Positions 8,805 to 17,372 of a DNA stretch of 64,000 bases are shown one piece after another. The stretch comes from Paenibacillus sp. JNUCC-31 (GTDB taxonomy: Bacteria; Bacillota; Bacilli; Paenibacillales; Paenibacillaceae), in the NCBI RefSeq assembly GCF_014844075.1, contig NZ_CP062165.1, positions 3,100,001 through 3,164,000 of the forward strand. Reading direction: 5' to 3'. The notes below the pieces were generated by a model. It worked only from the letters and a program-made list of their open reading frames with translations, ran no database searches and had not been told where the DNA came from. The translations under genes and the position numbers were made by a program. Positions within the stretch are counted from its first letter, which is position 1. Each line of letters begins with the position of its first letter.

Positions 8805-9551
8805 TCAGCTTGAATAACCTTTTGCCATTTCTATTTTAGAAGGCTCCCATTTCCCATTAACAAATGCATATCTAACGATCGCATCCCCTAAATAATGACT
8901 TGTTGAAATCTGAATTGGTAACTCCGCAATAAGCTGGTTATCCTGTATCTCAAATCTCAATATATTCTGAACCATAGGTTGTTTAAACCAATCGTTGGAA
9001 TCGCTCTCGCTGAACTCAAAGGAGTGCTCCTGACCATCAACGGAAACTGTATACTGTCGAATCTCCTTATGTGTTTTTAGATCAACTTTAATATGACTGA
9101 GAACAAATTTTCTCGGGTCCGATACCAGTATTTCTGTAAAATCTGATTGAAGCACATGCACTTCCGAATCATGTACTCCAGTCCCCGTCCCTTTGGTCAG
9201 AATAATGATAATTTCATCTTCCCCATCTGCATCTAAATCAACGACCGATATTTGAGGATAAAAGGAAGGATTGGCTACATTGCTCCAATTGAATGTTTTC
9301 ATTTCCCCGTTTACTTCTACATCTAAAGATGAAAATATATCTTTTTGTATTTTATCCCGAACACCATAAATAGCTATTTTCTGATCTGAAGTCTCGGATA
9401 GTCGTGTATTGAGAGTCGATGTAGCTGGTGGTGTAGCATTTAATCCAGAAGCGGCCTCATATGTATTTGCAGGACTTGAAGACTGATTATCTGCCCCACA
9501 TCCAGATAACAAAATAGCTCCCACCATTGTGACAATACTGATTTTTTTCAA
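8805..9551 (-). CDS. Lipoprotein with VCBS/FG-GAP-like calcium-type motif
   Basis: A secreted lipoprotein of about 248 residues. The signal peptide MKKISIVTMVGAILLSGC ends in a lipobox with the acylated Cys. A longer frame starts at 9572, but a GGAGG site lies inside it, 9 bases before the TTG at 9551, so that TTG is taken as start. The mid-region VVDLDADGEDEIIIILTKG resembles the Asp-rich loop of VCBS/FG-GAP repeats. The rest is Ser/Asp-rich with no recognised domain. Function is unknown. Confidence 0.75.
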   Translation of the reverse strand: MKKISIVTMVGAILLSGCGADNQSSSPANTYEAASGLNATPPATSTLNTRLSETSDQKIAIYGVRDKIQKDIFSSLDVEVNGEMKTFNWSNVANPSFYPQISVVDLDADGEDEIIIILTKGTGTGVHDSEVHVLQSDFTEILVSDPRKFVLSHIKVDLKTHKEIRQYTVSVDGQEHSFEFSESDSNDWFKQPMVQNILRFEIQDNQLIAELPIQISTSHYLGDAIVRYAFVNGKWEPSKIEMAKGYSS

Positions 9552-10050
9552 AAAGTGTATCCTCCAGTTCATTTTTTTTGCTATCGATCAATGTCCCGCT
9601 CTTAGACCTGAACTGCGAAGAACCTCGGCTGCCCTTAACGGTACAAGGGATATGTTCACAAGCCTAATTTAGTGCCATCTGGTGTCGACTTTTATGTGGA
9701 AGCATTTGGGCAAGAGGGCCGTGGGGACGTAAACATACGTGCTCATTTTCTAAGGAACACAGGCCGTCTTATTTAGAGCCAAAGCCCTCTTTTTCAATAG
9801 TAAGGAACACCTGACACGCTATTTTTCTAAAACACCCTATAAAAATGCTAAACACTACCTTAAATTCGGATATAACGTGTCTCCGATTCCTTAGCCTTAT
9901 ACAGGCGCTTCAAAACCCTGAATAAGACGTCTCAGATTCGTTAGTGCTCCGCCCACAAGCGAGAGGGGCGATTTCGAATACCCAGTCGAAACGAAGGTCT
10001 ACAATACAGAAAATTACTCTTGCAACGACTAGATTAATTGCTTACCGTTC
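9552..10050. other. Gene-free stretch holding an inverted repeat
   Basis: No reading frame with a ribosome site was found on either strand. The main content is the repeat at 9750-9944. The flanks (9552-9749 and 9945-10050) show nothing recognisable. Confidence 0.5.
9750..9944. repeat. 195-bp inverted repeat made of four 25-bp units
   Basis: Two plus-oriented units (9750-9774, 9800-9824) and two minus-oriented units (9870-9894, 9920-9944) share the pattern CTAAGGAA, about 10 variable bases, then cGTnTTATTT. Units within each pair start exactly 50 bp apart. The two pairs are placed exactly symmetrically around a 45-bp centre, so the 75-bp arms can fold into a long interrupted hairpin. The 25-bp spacers between paired units are poorly conserved. 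The same paired unit recurs at 34232-34306. Confidence 0.75.
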
Positions 10051-10809
10051 TTATTCAGCAATTAATTGCTTCTTGCTCAAATCGAGTTTATAAAGAGCGT
10101 CTTTTGCGTCTTCTTTAGGGGTACCCGCTCCAACGGGCGGATGAACAACTAAACCGTCATTTTCGACACTTGGCAAAGGTTCGGATTCAGAATACAGAAG
10201 TTTCTCAGAAACTTGGCCCTCTTTAACGATCTCTAATAGGAATGCATCTCCACTTTGTTTGGTGACCGCGAATAAATAACCTTCCAATCCATGCCCTGTT
10301 TGGTATTGTGGGGTGAGGATATAAACATCAGCATCTTCAAAACTCACCCTTTCAAAGGTTAATGTTTTGTCAGATGGCTGAACAAATAAATATGCCGGTA
10401 GTTCCAATAAAACTTTATCCTGATCTTCGTGTCTGTAGACAATAGAATAATTACTCTGGAAGGTCTGATCTCCCTCTTGTCCCTCCGTACTAGAAACGTT
10501 TAAATGTCCTCTTTCTTCCTTACCATCGGAAACCATAAGCAGGGTTCCCTTCTCCGTTTGTTGTTCTGCCTGAATTGATTGGTCTTCATTAACTGAATCA
10601 ATGGTAATTGAATCCGTGAGATCCGACTTGGGAAATACACTAGATATATCACCCGAAGAATTTTGTTCTGGTGTAGAAGAATTATTGGTGGTTTCTTGAT
10701 TGGTATTTTTGCCGGGTGTAGTCGCACCACTGTCTTTTTGATTATTACAGGCGAGGAGCCCACTAAACAGCAATACCGATGACGCTAATAACAAAGTATA
10801 TTTCTTAAT
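10051..10809 (-). CDS. Hypothetical lipoprotein, apparent AUU start
   Basis: A lipoprotein of about 252 residues with no recognised domain. The mature part starts with a Cys followed by a Ser/Thr/Asn/Gln linker of about 50 residues and then a beta-rich region. The longest frame with a usual start begins at the TTG at 10794, which has no ribosome site. GGGAG lies 6 bases before an in-frame ATT at 10809. Reading from there adds five residues (Met-Lys-Lys-Tyr-Thr) and gives a normal positively charged signal peptide ending LLFSGLLAC. Start choice is an inference. It is a single gene near the repeat. Confidence 0.65.
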   Translation of the reverse strand: MKKYTLLLASSVLLFSGLLACNNQKDSGATTPGKNTNQETTNNSSTPEQNSSGDISSVFPKSDLTDSITIDSVNEDQSIQAEQQTEKGTLLMVSDGKEERGHLNVSSTEGQEGDQTFQSNYSIVYRHEDQDKVLLELPAYLFVQPSDKTLTFERVSFEDADVYILTPQYQTGHGLEGYLFAVTKQSGDAFLLEIVKEGQVSEKLLYSESEPLPSVENDGLVVHPPVGAGTPKEDAKDALYKLDLSKKQLIAE

Positions 10810-10980
10810 TGTAAACTCCCGCTTTCATATACAAATTTTCCTAACATTATACCAATCCATTTATCCAATAAGTTTAATAAATGTATTTCTTTGTTTAAAA
10901 TCGCGTAATATTTAAGTTCTAATTTAAAATTCATTTAGAGAACTTCATCACTTTTTTCCTCATGATCTGTTAATATTAAA

Positions 10981-11012
10981 GGGCGAGTGAACCCGGCAAA
11001 AGTTTCTCGCCC
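10981..11012 (-). terminator. Terminator after the Spo0E-like gene
   Basis: On the minus strand GGGCGAG and CTCGCCC form a 7-bp stem around an 18-base loop, followed by TTTAATATT, 13 bases past the stop codon. A second hairpin, AGTCGATTG to CAATCGGCT followed by T6, overlaps the gene end and points the other way. Confidence 0.55.
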
Positions 11013-11024
11013 AAAGTCGATTGT

Positions 11025-11204
11025 TTATTCAATCGGCTTTTTTATTTGTGCTTTCTCTCTATTATACTGATTGATTAAATCATCCAATACCATTGACTGT
11101 TTGATTACTGCGGGGTGTTGAACCCCCCTGTGCTTTTTTGCCAGGGCGTGAAGGCGAGTCCTGGCACGTTCAATACGCAACTGTATGAGAAGGCTTCTTT
11201 TCAT
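11025..11204 (-). CDS. Spo0E-like aspartyl-phosphate phosphatase
   Basis: A 59-residue two-helix protein. Spo0E-family phosphatases remove phosphate from Spo0A~P and delay sporulation. The sequence shows the expected layout: a basic first helix (LLIQLRIERARTRLHALAKK), a turn (HRGVQHPAVI) and a second helix with the signature-like SMVLDDLINQYNRE (family pattern S-x-x-LD-x-LI-x-x-Y). The start is at the ATG at 11204 because AAAGGAGGA lies 8 bases upstream; the frame is open to 11273. It lies downstream of, and on the same strand as, the peptide-regulator pair but has its own region behind a terminator. Confidence 0.8.
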   Translation of the reverse strand: MKRSLLIQLRIERARTRLHALAKKHRGVQHPAVIKQSMVLDDLINQYNREKAQIKKPIE

Positions 11205-11470
11205 AGAACCCCATCCTCCTTTATGATATTTTAGGATATGTTGACAGATAATAACATAATCTTTTAAAGGCACAAAAACGATGAAAGCTAACTCTTAGGA
11301 AACTCGAAAATACCTTGTGGTAAATTTTCTATTTCATGAACCCTCTCAAAGATTCAGTATTGAACCATTTGAACAAATCATTTACATAAGATCAGAATCA
11401 AACATGCGTATTCCCCAATATTGCATCCCATATCCATAATTCAGGAAAGCAATCATTTCTTAAACAAACG

Positions 11471-11503
11471 AAAAAGGGCGCTCCCGAGGATCAGGAACAC
11501 CCT
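11471..11503 (-). terminator. Terminator of the HTH-TPR regulator / peptide operon
   Basis: On the minus strand AGGGTGTTCC pairs with GGGAGCGCCCT around an 8-base loop and is followed by TTTTT. It lies about 20 bases past the peptide gene stop. The remaining gap to 11205 holds no other recognisable feature. Confidence 0.75.
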
Positions 11504-11521
11504 ATATACTTTTGCTTCATG

Positions 11522-11623
11522 TTAAGTACCCCAACCATGCCCCATTGTAGCCAACATTATTGGCGTAGATACGACAATAGCAACACTACAGAGAACCAAG
11601 TAGTATAACGTTTTTTTTCGCAT
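11522..11623 (-). CDS. Small exported peptide, candidate AloP/Phr-like signal precursor
   Basis: A 33-residue peptide: basic start MRKK, a hydrophobic segment LYYLVLCSVAIVVSTPIML, and a short polar Gly-rich tail ATMGHGWGT. This is the layout of Phr, PapR and AimP-type pro-peptides, which are exported, cut, and read inside neighbouring cells by a TPR regulator. The gene overlaps the 3' end of the HTH-TPR regulator gene by 38 bases on the same strand, as phr and aimP genes often do. GAGGTG lies 12 bases before the ATG, the same ribosome-site word as the regulator uses. The mature signal would be the last five to seven residues, for example GHGWGT. Not proven. Confidence 0.7.
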   Translation of the reverse strand: MRKKTLYYLVLCSVAIVVSTPIMLATMGHGWGT

Positions 11624-12986
11624 TGAGCCGATGCACCTCACTTGATAGTTTTTTGAATTTCTCTTTCGCTTCGAGATCCGCACAATCTCTATATTGCTCA
11701 AAAAGAGCCATACAAGTAATGATATTTTTTCCACTATTTATTGTAATCGATAAATTCAAACCTTCTAACACAAGTTTTATTGCAGTATCAGCATCCTTGC
11801 TTGCATTGAAACGATACACAGCCAGATCACCGAGGAATTGGGCGTAGCTCTCTTTTAAAATAGTCGGCTTATACTCCCCAAACTCCGTTTTGTCTGATTG
11901 ATAGGGGATATATGCTGCAAAACGCTCTAAGATGCTATCAATATCCAATCCATATAAATTGGCTGCTTGGACCATGTACCTTACAGCAATAAATATTTCA
12001 TCTTCTTGCGATGCTATGTAATCCGCATATACGTGCAAAACATCCACTTCTCCGGACATTAAGCGATAGAGAAATGTGTTCGCAACGGCCCATTCCGAAA
12101 ATTGTCCAACAATCCGTTTGGCTTCCTCATCCTTTTCTTGAACCCAACTTTTCCCGCCAGCATACAGGGATACAAATTCCAATGCTCTTTTGTAGTCTCC
12201 ACACTCTTCACTGGCCACTGATCGAGCCAGATAAGCATAAAGAATATAGTAATACAAAGGTCGTTCCGTCCCTTTCTGGGCTTCTTCTGATCGTTCAGAT
12301 CGACATTGTAAATCATACTGAATCGTTGCAATCCGATGCATTTCCTTGGCTAAAGCATCGACTTTTGCCCATTTGTGAACCATTCCAAAAACGTGCATCA
12401 ATTGTTTTAAAGCTTCAAGCTGATCCGCTTCATCGAGACGGTTAACGTACAGCTCAAATTGAGTTGCCGCACGCACATTCTCTTCCAAATCCTCTCCCAA
12501 ATCAATCAGGAACAAACGGTAATGACACAGCGCGAGCCGCTCAGAATGCTGATACTTTTCTGCCTCACGCACACTCCTATATAAAATCCCTGCAGCCGAA
12601 CGTTTGTTATTGGCAAACAACTTTTCAGCTATATCAAAAAGCACAGAGACATAGGAGAGATCATCCAATAGACGATTAACAATTTGTTCGACACAATCCA
12701 AACGATCTAATTCAGCGCAACGAATAATAAACGGCCGGATGCGCCGGATGGAGATCAAAAAGGAAAAGCATTCATCTATGTAATCATCAAAAAAGAAGTC
12801 TTCGGGTAATCCCATCCCTGCGGTAATAGCGACAAGCTGGCTCATAGATATGGGTTTATTCCCCTGCAAAATACGGCTAAGTGTACCGGAATTAATACCA
12901 GATATTTCAGCAAACTGAGAATGTATAATATAGTTACTTTGCATATGTTGCATCAGTTTTTTTCGAATTGAATTTGTAGACTCCAA
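11586..12986 (-). CDS. HTH-TPR regulator, AimR/AloR-like (RNPP-type) peptide receptor
   Basis: A 466-residue cytoplasmic regulator. Residues 5-60 form an XRE-like helix-turn-helix (FAEISGINSGTLSRILQGNK, then PISMSQLVAITAGMGLPEDF). The rest is all-helical with TPR-like pairs (AAGILYRSVREAEKYQHSER, DYKRALEFVSLYAGG, DADTAIKLVLEGLNLS). This fits RNPP receptors and the AimR-like AloR proteins described in Paenibacillus. The frame opens at 13001, but GAGGTG sits 7 bases before the TTG at 12986, which is taken as start. The small peptide gene overlaps its end. A small XRE gene lies divergent. Target genes are unknown. Confidence 0.8.
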   Translation of the reverse strand: MESTNSIRKKLMQHMQSNYIIHSQFAEISGINSGTLSRILQGNKPISMSQLVAITAGMGLPEDFFFDDYIDECFSFLISIRRIRPFIIRCAELDRLDCVEQIVNRLLDDLSYVSVLFDIAEKLFANNKRSAAGILYRSVREAEKYQHSERLALCHYRLFLIDLGEDLEENVRAATQFELYVNRLDEADQLEALKQLMHVFGMVHKWAKVDALAKEMHRIATIQYDLQCRSERSEEAQKGTERPLYYYILYAYLARSVASEECGDYKRALEFVSLYAGGKSWVQEKDEEAKRIVGQFSEWAVANTFLYRLMSGEVDVLHVYADYIASQEDEIFIAVRYMVQAANLYGLDIDSILERFAAYIPYQSDKTEFGEYKPTILKESYAQFLGDLAVYRFNASKDADTAIKLVLEGLNLSITINSGKNIITCMALFEQYRDCADLEAKEKFKKLSSEVHRLNAKKNVILLGSL

Positions 12987-13045
12987 TACAAAACACCTCA
13001 CGCAAAAAAAACCAAAAAATAGGATTACATACCTATATATAACTT

Positions 13046-13074
13046 ATCTTAGTTAGGAATCAACCATCGGTCAA
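13046..13074 (-). promoter_or_regulatory. Likely sigma-A promoter of the HTH-TPR regulator
   Basis: On the minus strand TTGACC (13074-13069) and TAAGAT (13051-13046) are separated by 17 bases, about 60 bases before the TTG start. The 13002-13302 gap otherwise holds the hairpin at 13096 and two AACTATAG words near 13204 and 13217. Confidence 0.5.
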
Positions 13075-13095
13075 CAATAAATGTATTATTTAGAA

Positions 13096-13127
13096 AAAAG
13101 CTCCTACAAAAATATTGTAAGAGCTTT
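13096..13127. terminator. Hairpin between the divergent regulator genes
   Basis: AAAGCTCCTACAA pairs with TTGTAAGAGCTTT around a short AT loop with one mismatch. It is followed on the plus strand by a C/T tract rather than a clean T run, so it may be a weak terminator or attenuator ahead of the XRE gene. Confidence 0.4.
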
Positions 13128-13302
13128 CCCCTTCCCCTATAAATAACCCGGCAAAGGCTTCTGGAAAGCCGTTAAATTTGGCCAATCTAATTATACATAA
13201 CGAACTATAGATCTACAACTATAGTACATGTTTATTAGATCGTTATAACTTCAACGCAACTCATATACAATTTTGTCTATACCATGTATAAGGGGTTATA
13301 AC

Positions 13303-13521
13303 GTGAAATTAAAAGAGGCACGCGAAGCAGCAGGATATACACAAGAATCTCTAGTATTAAAAATCAACGAATTTATGAAATGTACCCTACGACATTATCA
13401 GAATATCGAATATGGACTAAAAATCCCCAGTGTTGTCCTCGGCCTACTTATCGCTAAATTGTGCCGGATCGATGCGAATACTGTGGACGAATGGAAGATC
13501 AGGAATAAAGAAATTCAGTAA
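13303..13521 (+). CDS. Small XRE family DNA-binding protein
   Basis: A 72-residue single-domain helix-turn-helix protein. The Cro/CI fold is visible as LKEAREAAGYTQESLVLKIN, FMKCTLRHYQNIEYGLKIPS and LGLLIAKLCRIDANTVDEWK. GTG at 13303 is taken as start because AGGGG lies 8 bases upstream; the frame could be read from a TTG at 13273. It faces away from the HTH-TPR receptor, which suggests a shared regulatory region. The target is unknown. Confidence 0.75.
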   Translation: MKLKEAREAAGYTQESLVLKINEFMKCTLRHYQNIEYGLKIPSVVLGLLIAKLCRIDANTVDEWKIRNKEIQ

Positions 13522-13618
13522 TTTGAAAAGCTCTGTATCCCTGATTCTGTTGACCACATCACGACGATCCAGACGAATTGCCGGATGCATACCACGACGA
13601 GAGCTTCATTCATATGGG

Positions 13619-13655
13619 CAAAAAACCACCGGATCAAGGACCGGTGGTTTTTCTT
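13619..13655. terminator. Bidirectional terminator between XRE and chitinase genes
   Basis: AAAAACCACCGG and CCGGTGGTTTTT form a 12-bp stem with an 8-base loop, with A-rich and T-rich flanks. It lies 46 bases past the chitinase stop on the minus strand and about 100 bases past the XRE stop. Confidence 0.8.
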
Positions 13656-13700
13656 GTCTACTGCAGATTTCAGTTAAAAATGTTGTAATTCAATTTTTAA

Positions 13701-15800
13701 CTATTGAAGCTGCCACAAGGCAGGAACGTTAGATGGCTCCCACCCTGCCAAGGAGGTGTGGGACTGCAAACATTTATACGTCTTACCGCTATATGTGACC
13801 AATTGTCCTGCAGTATAAGCTGTGTTGACCTGCCATGCGGATACGCCGGGATTCGTCGTTCCTGCCGAAGTTTTCACGCTCACAGCGTTGCTCGCTGGCG
13901 ACACATTGCCTGCCGCATCTTTTGCTTTTACCGTAAATGTATACGAGGTATCCGCCGCAAGCCCGCTGATCGTTGCCGTCGTTCCGGTTACCGTGGTTGC
14001 CAGTGCCGTTCCATTGTACACGTCATAACCCGTTACACCCACATTGTCATTGGATGCTGTCCAGCTCAGCGTGATGCTGGATGTTGTTTGCGCAGTAGAC
14101 GCAAGGTTCGCTGGTGCAGTTGGTGCTTGCGTATCGCCTCCTGGCTGAGCTGTTGTGCTTACAGTTACAGCATTACTGGCTGCAGACAGATTACCTGCCC
14201 CATCTTTTGCTTTTACCGTGAAGGTATATGAAGTTCCCGCTGTAAGTCCGCTGATTGTTGCTGTCGTTCCTGTGACCGTTGTCGCAAGATTAGCGCCATT
14301 ATAGACGTTATAACCGGTAACCCCTACATTATCCGTTGAAGCATTCCAAGCCAGCGTCACTGAGTTTGCCGTCACACCTGTCGAACGGGCATTCCCGGGT
14401 ACGCTTGGTGCCGTCGTATCTACTGGTGGCACTGTACCTCCGGTAGGCAGATCGGCTTTCAGTTTGTTTTGGAGTGTTTTGTTACGGTCACCGCTGAGCT
14501 CCCAGAACATCGCTCCGCCGAGTCCTTTGCTTTTGATATATGCCGTTTTATATCCAACGGACTCTGCATCATCATAACTGATAAAGCGCTTGTTGGACGC
14601 ATTATAGAGATATGGTACTTTGGCCGTGTCATTCCAGTAACGCGTGTATCCATTTTTGTTGATGTAATTGGCTTCCAGATCGTAGAAGTCAAAGGAACCT
14701 GCTTCCCATGTTCCAACGGAAGAACCACCTGTGCACGTCTGATACTGGCCGTTTCCTGCCTGTGCACATCCATCCCAGCCACGGCCATAGAATGGAACAC
14801 CAAGCACGAGTTTAGCGGCCGGTACGCCTGCATCCAGATGCCCTTGTGCTCCGGCTGCCACATTAAATGTATTGGCATCTGGCACGCCAGCGGCTGAAGC
14901 CGCAGGATCATAGTTCAATGGCGCATTATGTGCGCTGATCTTTTGCCAAGCGCCGTTAAAATCGTATGTCATAATGTTAATCCAGTCGACGATGGCGGCA
15001 ATTTTTGCAAGCTCGGTATTGGCAGCATAGGTCGCAGACGCGCCGCTTGCAATCGTAAGCAGATACTTCTTGCCGTCTACAGCTCCTGCTGCATCCAGCT
15101 TTTCACGGATTTTGCTCAGGAGAAGAGTATAGTTTTGCTTATCTTCAGGACGTTTGCTGTTACCATCAAGTCCGCCTGATACCGGGTACTCCCAGTCCAG
15201 ATCCACTCCATCAAAATTGTACTTCCGCAGGAAATCGACGGCGGAATTCGCAAAGACCTCTCGGGTTGCAGCCGTGGCGGCTACATCGGAGAAACGGTTG
15301 GACCACGTCCATCCTCCGACGGAGATAATAGTCTTCAGGTTTGGATTGGTTTGTTTCAGCTTGTTAAGCTGATTGATATTGCCTGCAATGGGCTGATCCC
15401 ACGTATCCCCTGCAAATGTCTTGCCCGTATCGATCCATGGATCGCCGAGCACAATCGTTCCGTTCGGGACATTAATCGTTTGGCTTTTTTCATTCTGACA
15501 GGTCCAGGTTACCGGATTGGGTCCCGAAGGGTCCGGATTTCCATGAATGCCGTTCCAGCAAATATCAGCAAACGCATAGTTGATATGCGTCACTTTGGTC
15601 GGGTCGATATCGGCTACATTATAGTTTCTGCCGTACGCAGCCCAGGACGGATAGTAACCAACGATTTTATAAGAATCTGCTGCTTCGGCCGTAGCAGGTT
15701 GGAGCGTGAAGGAAGGAACAATGACGGATAAGAGCAGGGACAGACCAAGGAAAAACTTTGCAGTCTTCTTAAAAGCAGTGTGTTTATTTAAATTGATCAT
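13701..15800 (-). CDS. Secreted GH18 chitinase, GH18-FnIII-FnIII-CBM5/12
   Basis: An endo-acting chitinase exported by a signal peptide (cut near the Ala-rich site around residue 40). The GH18 barrel spans about 45-455; the catalytic motif DGVDLDWE is at 197-204 with acid Glu204, and [10 protein letters not shown] and the C-terminal MFWELSGD strand are present. Two FnIII domains (about 464-550 and 558-645) share nearly identical strands such as DNVGVTGY and [12 protein letters not shown]. The last 47 residues are a CBM5/12 chitin-binding module ([33 protein letters not shown]). Its ATG directly follows the stop of the upstream chitinase, with GAGGAGG inside that gene's end, so translation is coupled. 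Confidence 0.95.
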   Translation of the reverse strand: MINLNKHTAFKKTAKFFLGLSLLLSVIVPSFTLQPATAEAADSYKIVGYYPSWAAYGRNYNVADIDPTKVTHINYAFADICWNGIHGNPDPSGPNPVTWTCQNEKSQTINVPNGTIVLGDPWIDTGKTFAGDTWDQPIAGNINQLNKLKQTNPNLKTIISVGGWTWSNRFSDVAATAATREVFANSAVDFLRKYNFDGVDLDWEYPVSGGLDGNSKRPEDKQNYTLLLSKIREKLDAAGAVDGKKYLLTIASGASATYAANTELAKIAAIVDWINIMTYDFNGAWQKISAHNAPLNYDPAASAAGVPDANTFNVAAGAQGHLDAGVPAAKLVLGVPFYGRGWDGCAQAGNGQYQTCTGGSSVGTWEAGSFDFYDLEANYINKNGYTRYWNDTAKVPYLYNASNKRFISYDDAESVGYKTAYIKSKGLGGAMFWELSGDRNKTLQNKLKADLPTGGTVPPVDTTAPSVPGNARSTGVTANSVTLAWNASTDNVGVTGYNVYNGANLATTVTGTTATISGLTAGTSYTFTVKAKDGAGNLSAASNAVTVSTTAQPGGDTQAPTAPANLASTAQTTSSITLSWTASNDNVGVTGYDVYNGTALATTVTGTTATISGLAADTSYTFTVKAKDAAGNVSPASNAVSVKTSAGTTNPGVSAWQVNTAYTAGQLVTYSGKTYKCLQSHTSLAGWEPSNVPALWQLQ

Positions 15801-17372
15801 TTAATACACAACCTCCTCTGTCTTTTGCGTGCTAAGTCCATTCAGGAATGGACGATGTGCGTTCGAAAACTGGTTATTCGTATACGCGTCCCAGTTGATT
15901 GACCAGGTCATAATGCCCTTGAGACCGGCATAGCCCGCAGGCTGGCGCAAGGTATAAGAACCGCCGTATGTTACTCCTTTGATCAGATAGTTCAATGCCT
16001 TTTGCAGCTCGGCTGGTGCCGTATAGCCGCCTCCAGCCGCCTGCTGGGAAGCTGGTACGCCAATCGCAATCTGATCCGGGCGGAGAGGACTAAAGAATGG
16101 ACCTGAGCTTCCGCCTACGTTAAACCCTTGAAGCAGCATTTCGGCCATGGCGACATGAAAATCGGCTGTCCCTTGAGCGTAAGAACGTCCATCCAGCCCC
16201 ACCATCGAACCGGTGTTATAGTGCTGCACATGAAGCAGGGTCAGGTCATTGCGCAAGGCATGGATCACTGGAAGATACGCCCCCCATGGACCACCATAGT
16301 TCAGATATCCGCCCTGTACGTAGGCCGTTTCCGGTGCAGCGGTCAGGACAAAATTAGCACCAAAGTATGATTTAAGCGCTTTCACGCCGTTAATCAGGTT
16401 CACGATCTTCGGAGTCGTTGGACTGCGAAAGTCGGTATCGCCCGCATTTAAAGACAGGGAGCTTCCTTCAAGATCGATGTCGAGACCATTGAATCCGTAA
16501 GTCGAAATAATAGATTTGAGGGAATTCTCGAACTGTTGTCTCTTGGTCGCATCTGTGAGCTCAATCGTGCCATTGGCTCCTCCCATAGATATCAGTACCT
16601 TCTTCCCTTGGCTTTGAAGGTACGCAATGTCCGACTTGAACTCTTCTACCGTAGCGTTATACGGAGTAAAAGCGAGCGTTCCGCTGCCGGGTGAAATCGG
16701 CTCGGCAAAGGAGACATTAATAACGTCATAGGCTGATGACACGTTGCGCAGTTTAATATTGGTAGAGCCATTGTCGAAGTTGTGCCAGTAGCCGATCAGC
16801 CATTTGCTGCCGCTAGGCCCAGGATTCGAAGATCCGGTGGAAGTGGTAACGCTGAGAGAGGTGCTTGCTGCGGACAGATTGCCTGCCGCATCTTTGGCTT
16901 TAACTGTAAAAACATATGTGGTGCCGGCTGTCAGTCCTGTTACTACAGCCGTAGGCGTTGGAGTGTTCGCCGCGAGAGTACCGTTCCGGTACACTTCATA
17001 TCCGGTGACACCCACATTGTCCGTGGATGCGTTCCAGGTAAGATTGACCGATGTCTGCGTGACGAAGGATGAGGTTAAACCTGCTGGGACGGAAGGTGGT
17101 GTCGTATCCAGAGTTGGAGTTCCCCCTCCAGTACCTTCCCCGACGTATTTCCACAATGCAGGCACATTTGAGGGCTCCCATCCGGTCAAAGCCGTATGGG
17201 GCTGAATACATTCATAATCTTTATTTAAATAGGTTACTAGATCTCCTTTTTTGTATGCGGTGCCTGCCTGCCATTGGGCAGCGGCATCTGCTCTTGGTGC
17301 AAACCATGTAATAATCAGAAGAAATGCCAAAGCGAATGTAATGACCGGGCGGAATCGAACAGCTTGATTCAA
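15801..17372 (-). CDS. Secreted GH18 chitinase (ChiD-like), CBM5/12-FnIII-GH18
   Basis: A second exported chitinase, with modules in the reverse order. A signal peptide (about 1-30, ending PRADA) is followed by a CBM5/12 (33-77, [13 protein letters not shown]), one FnIII (89-178) and a GH18 domain (about 188-515). The catalytic motif reads NGLDIDLEG with Glu302, the form seen in ChiD-type enzymes. The barrel strand KVLISMGGANG and the terminal GIMTWSINWD are present. The start is a TTG with GGAGGG 8 bases upstream. It is the first gene of a two-chitinase operon. Different GH18 subfamilies in one transcript suggest complementary attack on chitin chains. Confidence 0.94.
   Translation of the reverse strand: MNQAVRFRPVITFALAFLLIITWFAPRADAAAQWQAGTAYKKGDLVTYLNKDYECIQPHTALTGWEPSNVPALWKYVGEGTGGGTPTLDTTPPSVPAGLTSSFVTQTSVNLTWNASTDNVGVTGYEVYRNGTLAANTPTPTAVVTGLTAGTTYVFTVKAKDAAGNLSAASTSLSVTTSTGSSNPGPSGSKWLIGYWHNFDNGSTNIKLRNVSSAYDVINVSFAEPISPGSGTLAFTPYNATVEEFKSDIAYLQSQGKKVLISMGGANGTIELTDATKRQQFENSLKSIISTYGFNGLDIDLEGSSLSLNAGDTDFRSPTTPKIVNLINGVKALKSYFGANFVLTAAPETAYVQGGYLNYGGPWGAYLPVIHALRNDLTLLHVQHYNTGSMVGLDGRSYAQGTADFHVAMAEMLLQGFNVGGSSGPFFSPLRPDQIAIGVPASQQAAGGGYTAPAELQKALNYLIKGVTYGGSYTLRQPAGYAGLKGIMTWSINWDAYTNNQFSNAHRPFLNGLSTQKTEEVVY

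Noticed and set aside
9750..9944. CRISPR-like interpretation of the 25-bp units
   Set aside because: Units are imperfect, in opposed pairs with exact mirror symmetry, and no cas genes are present.
11586..12986. Phage arbitrium (aimR) interpretation
   Set aside because: No integrase, structural or lysis genes nearby; an AimR-like non-phage system fits better.
13850..14400. Internal repeats that look like a tandem array
   Set aside because: They are the two FnIII domains of the chitinase in coding frame.
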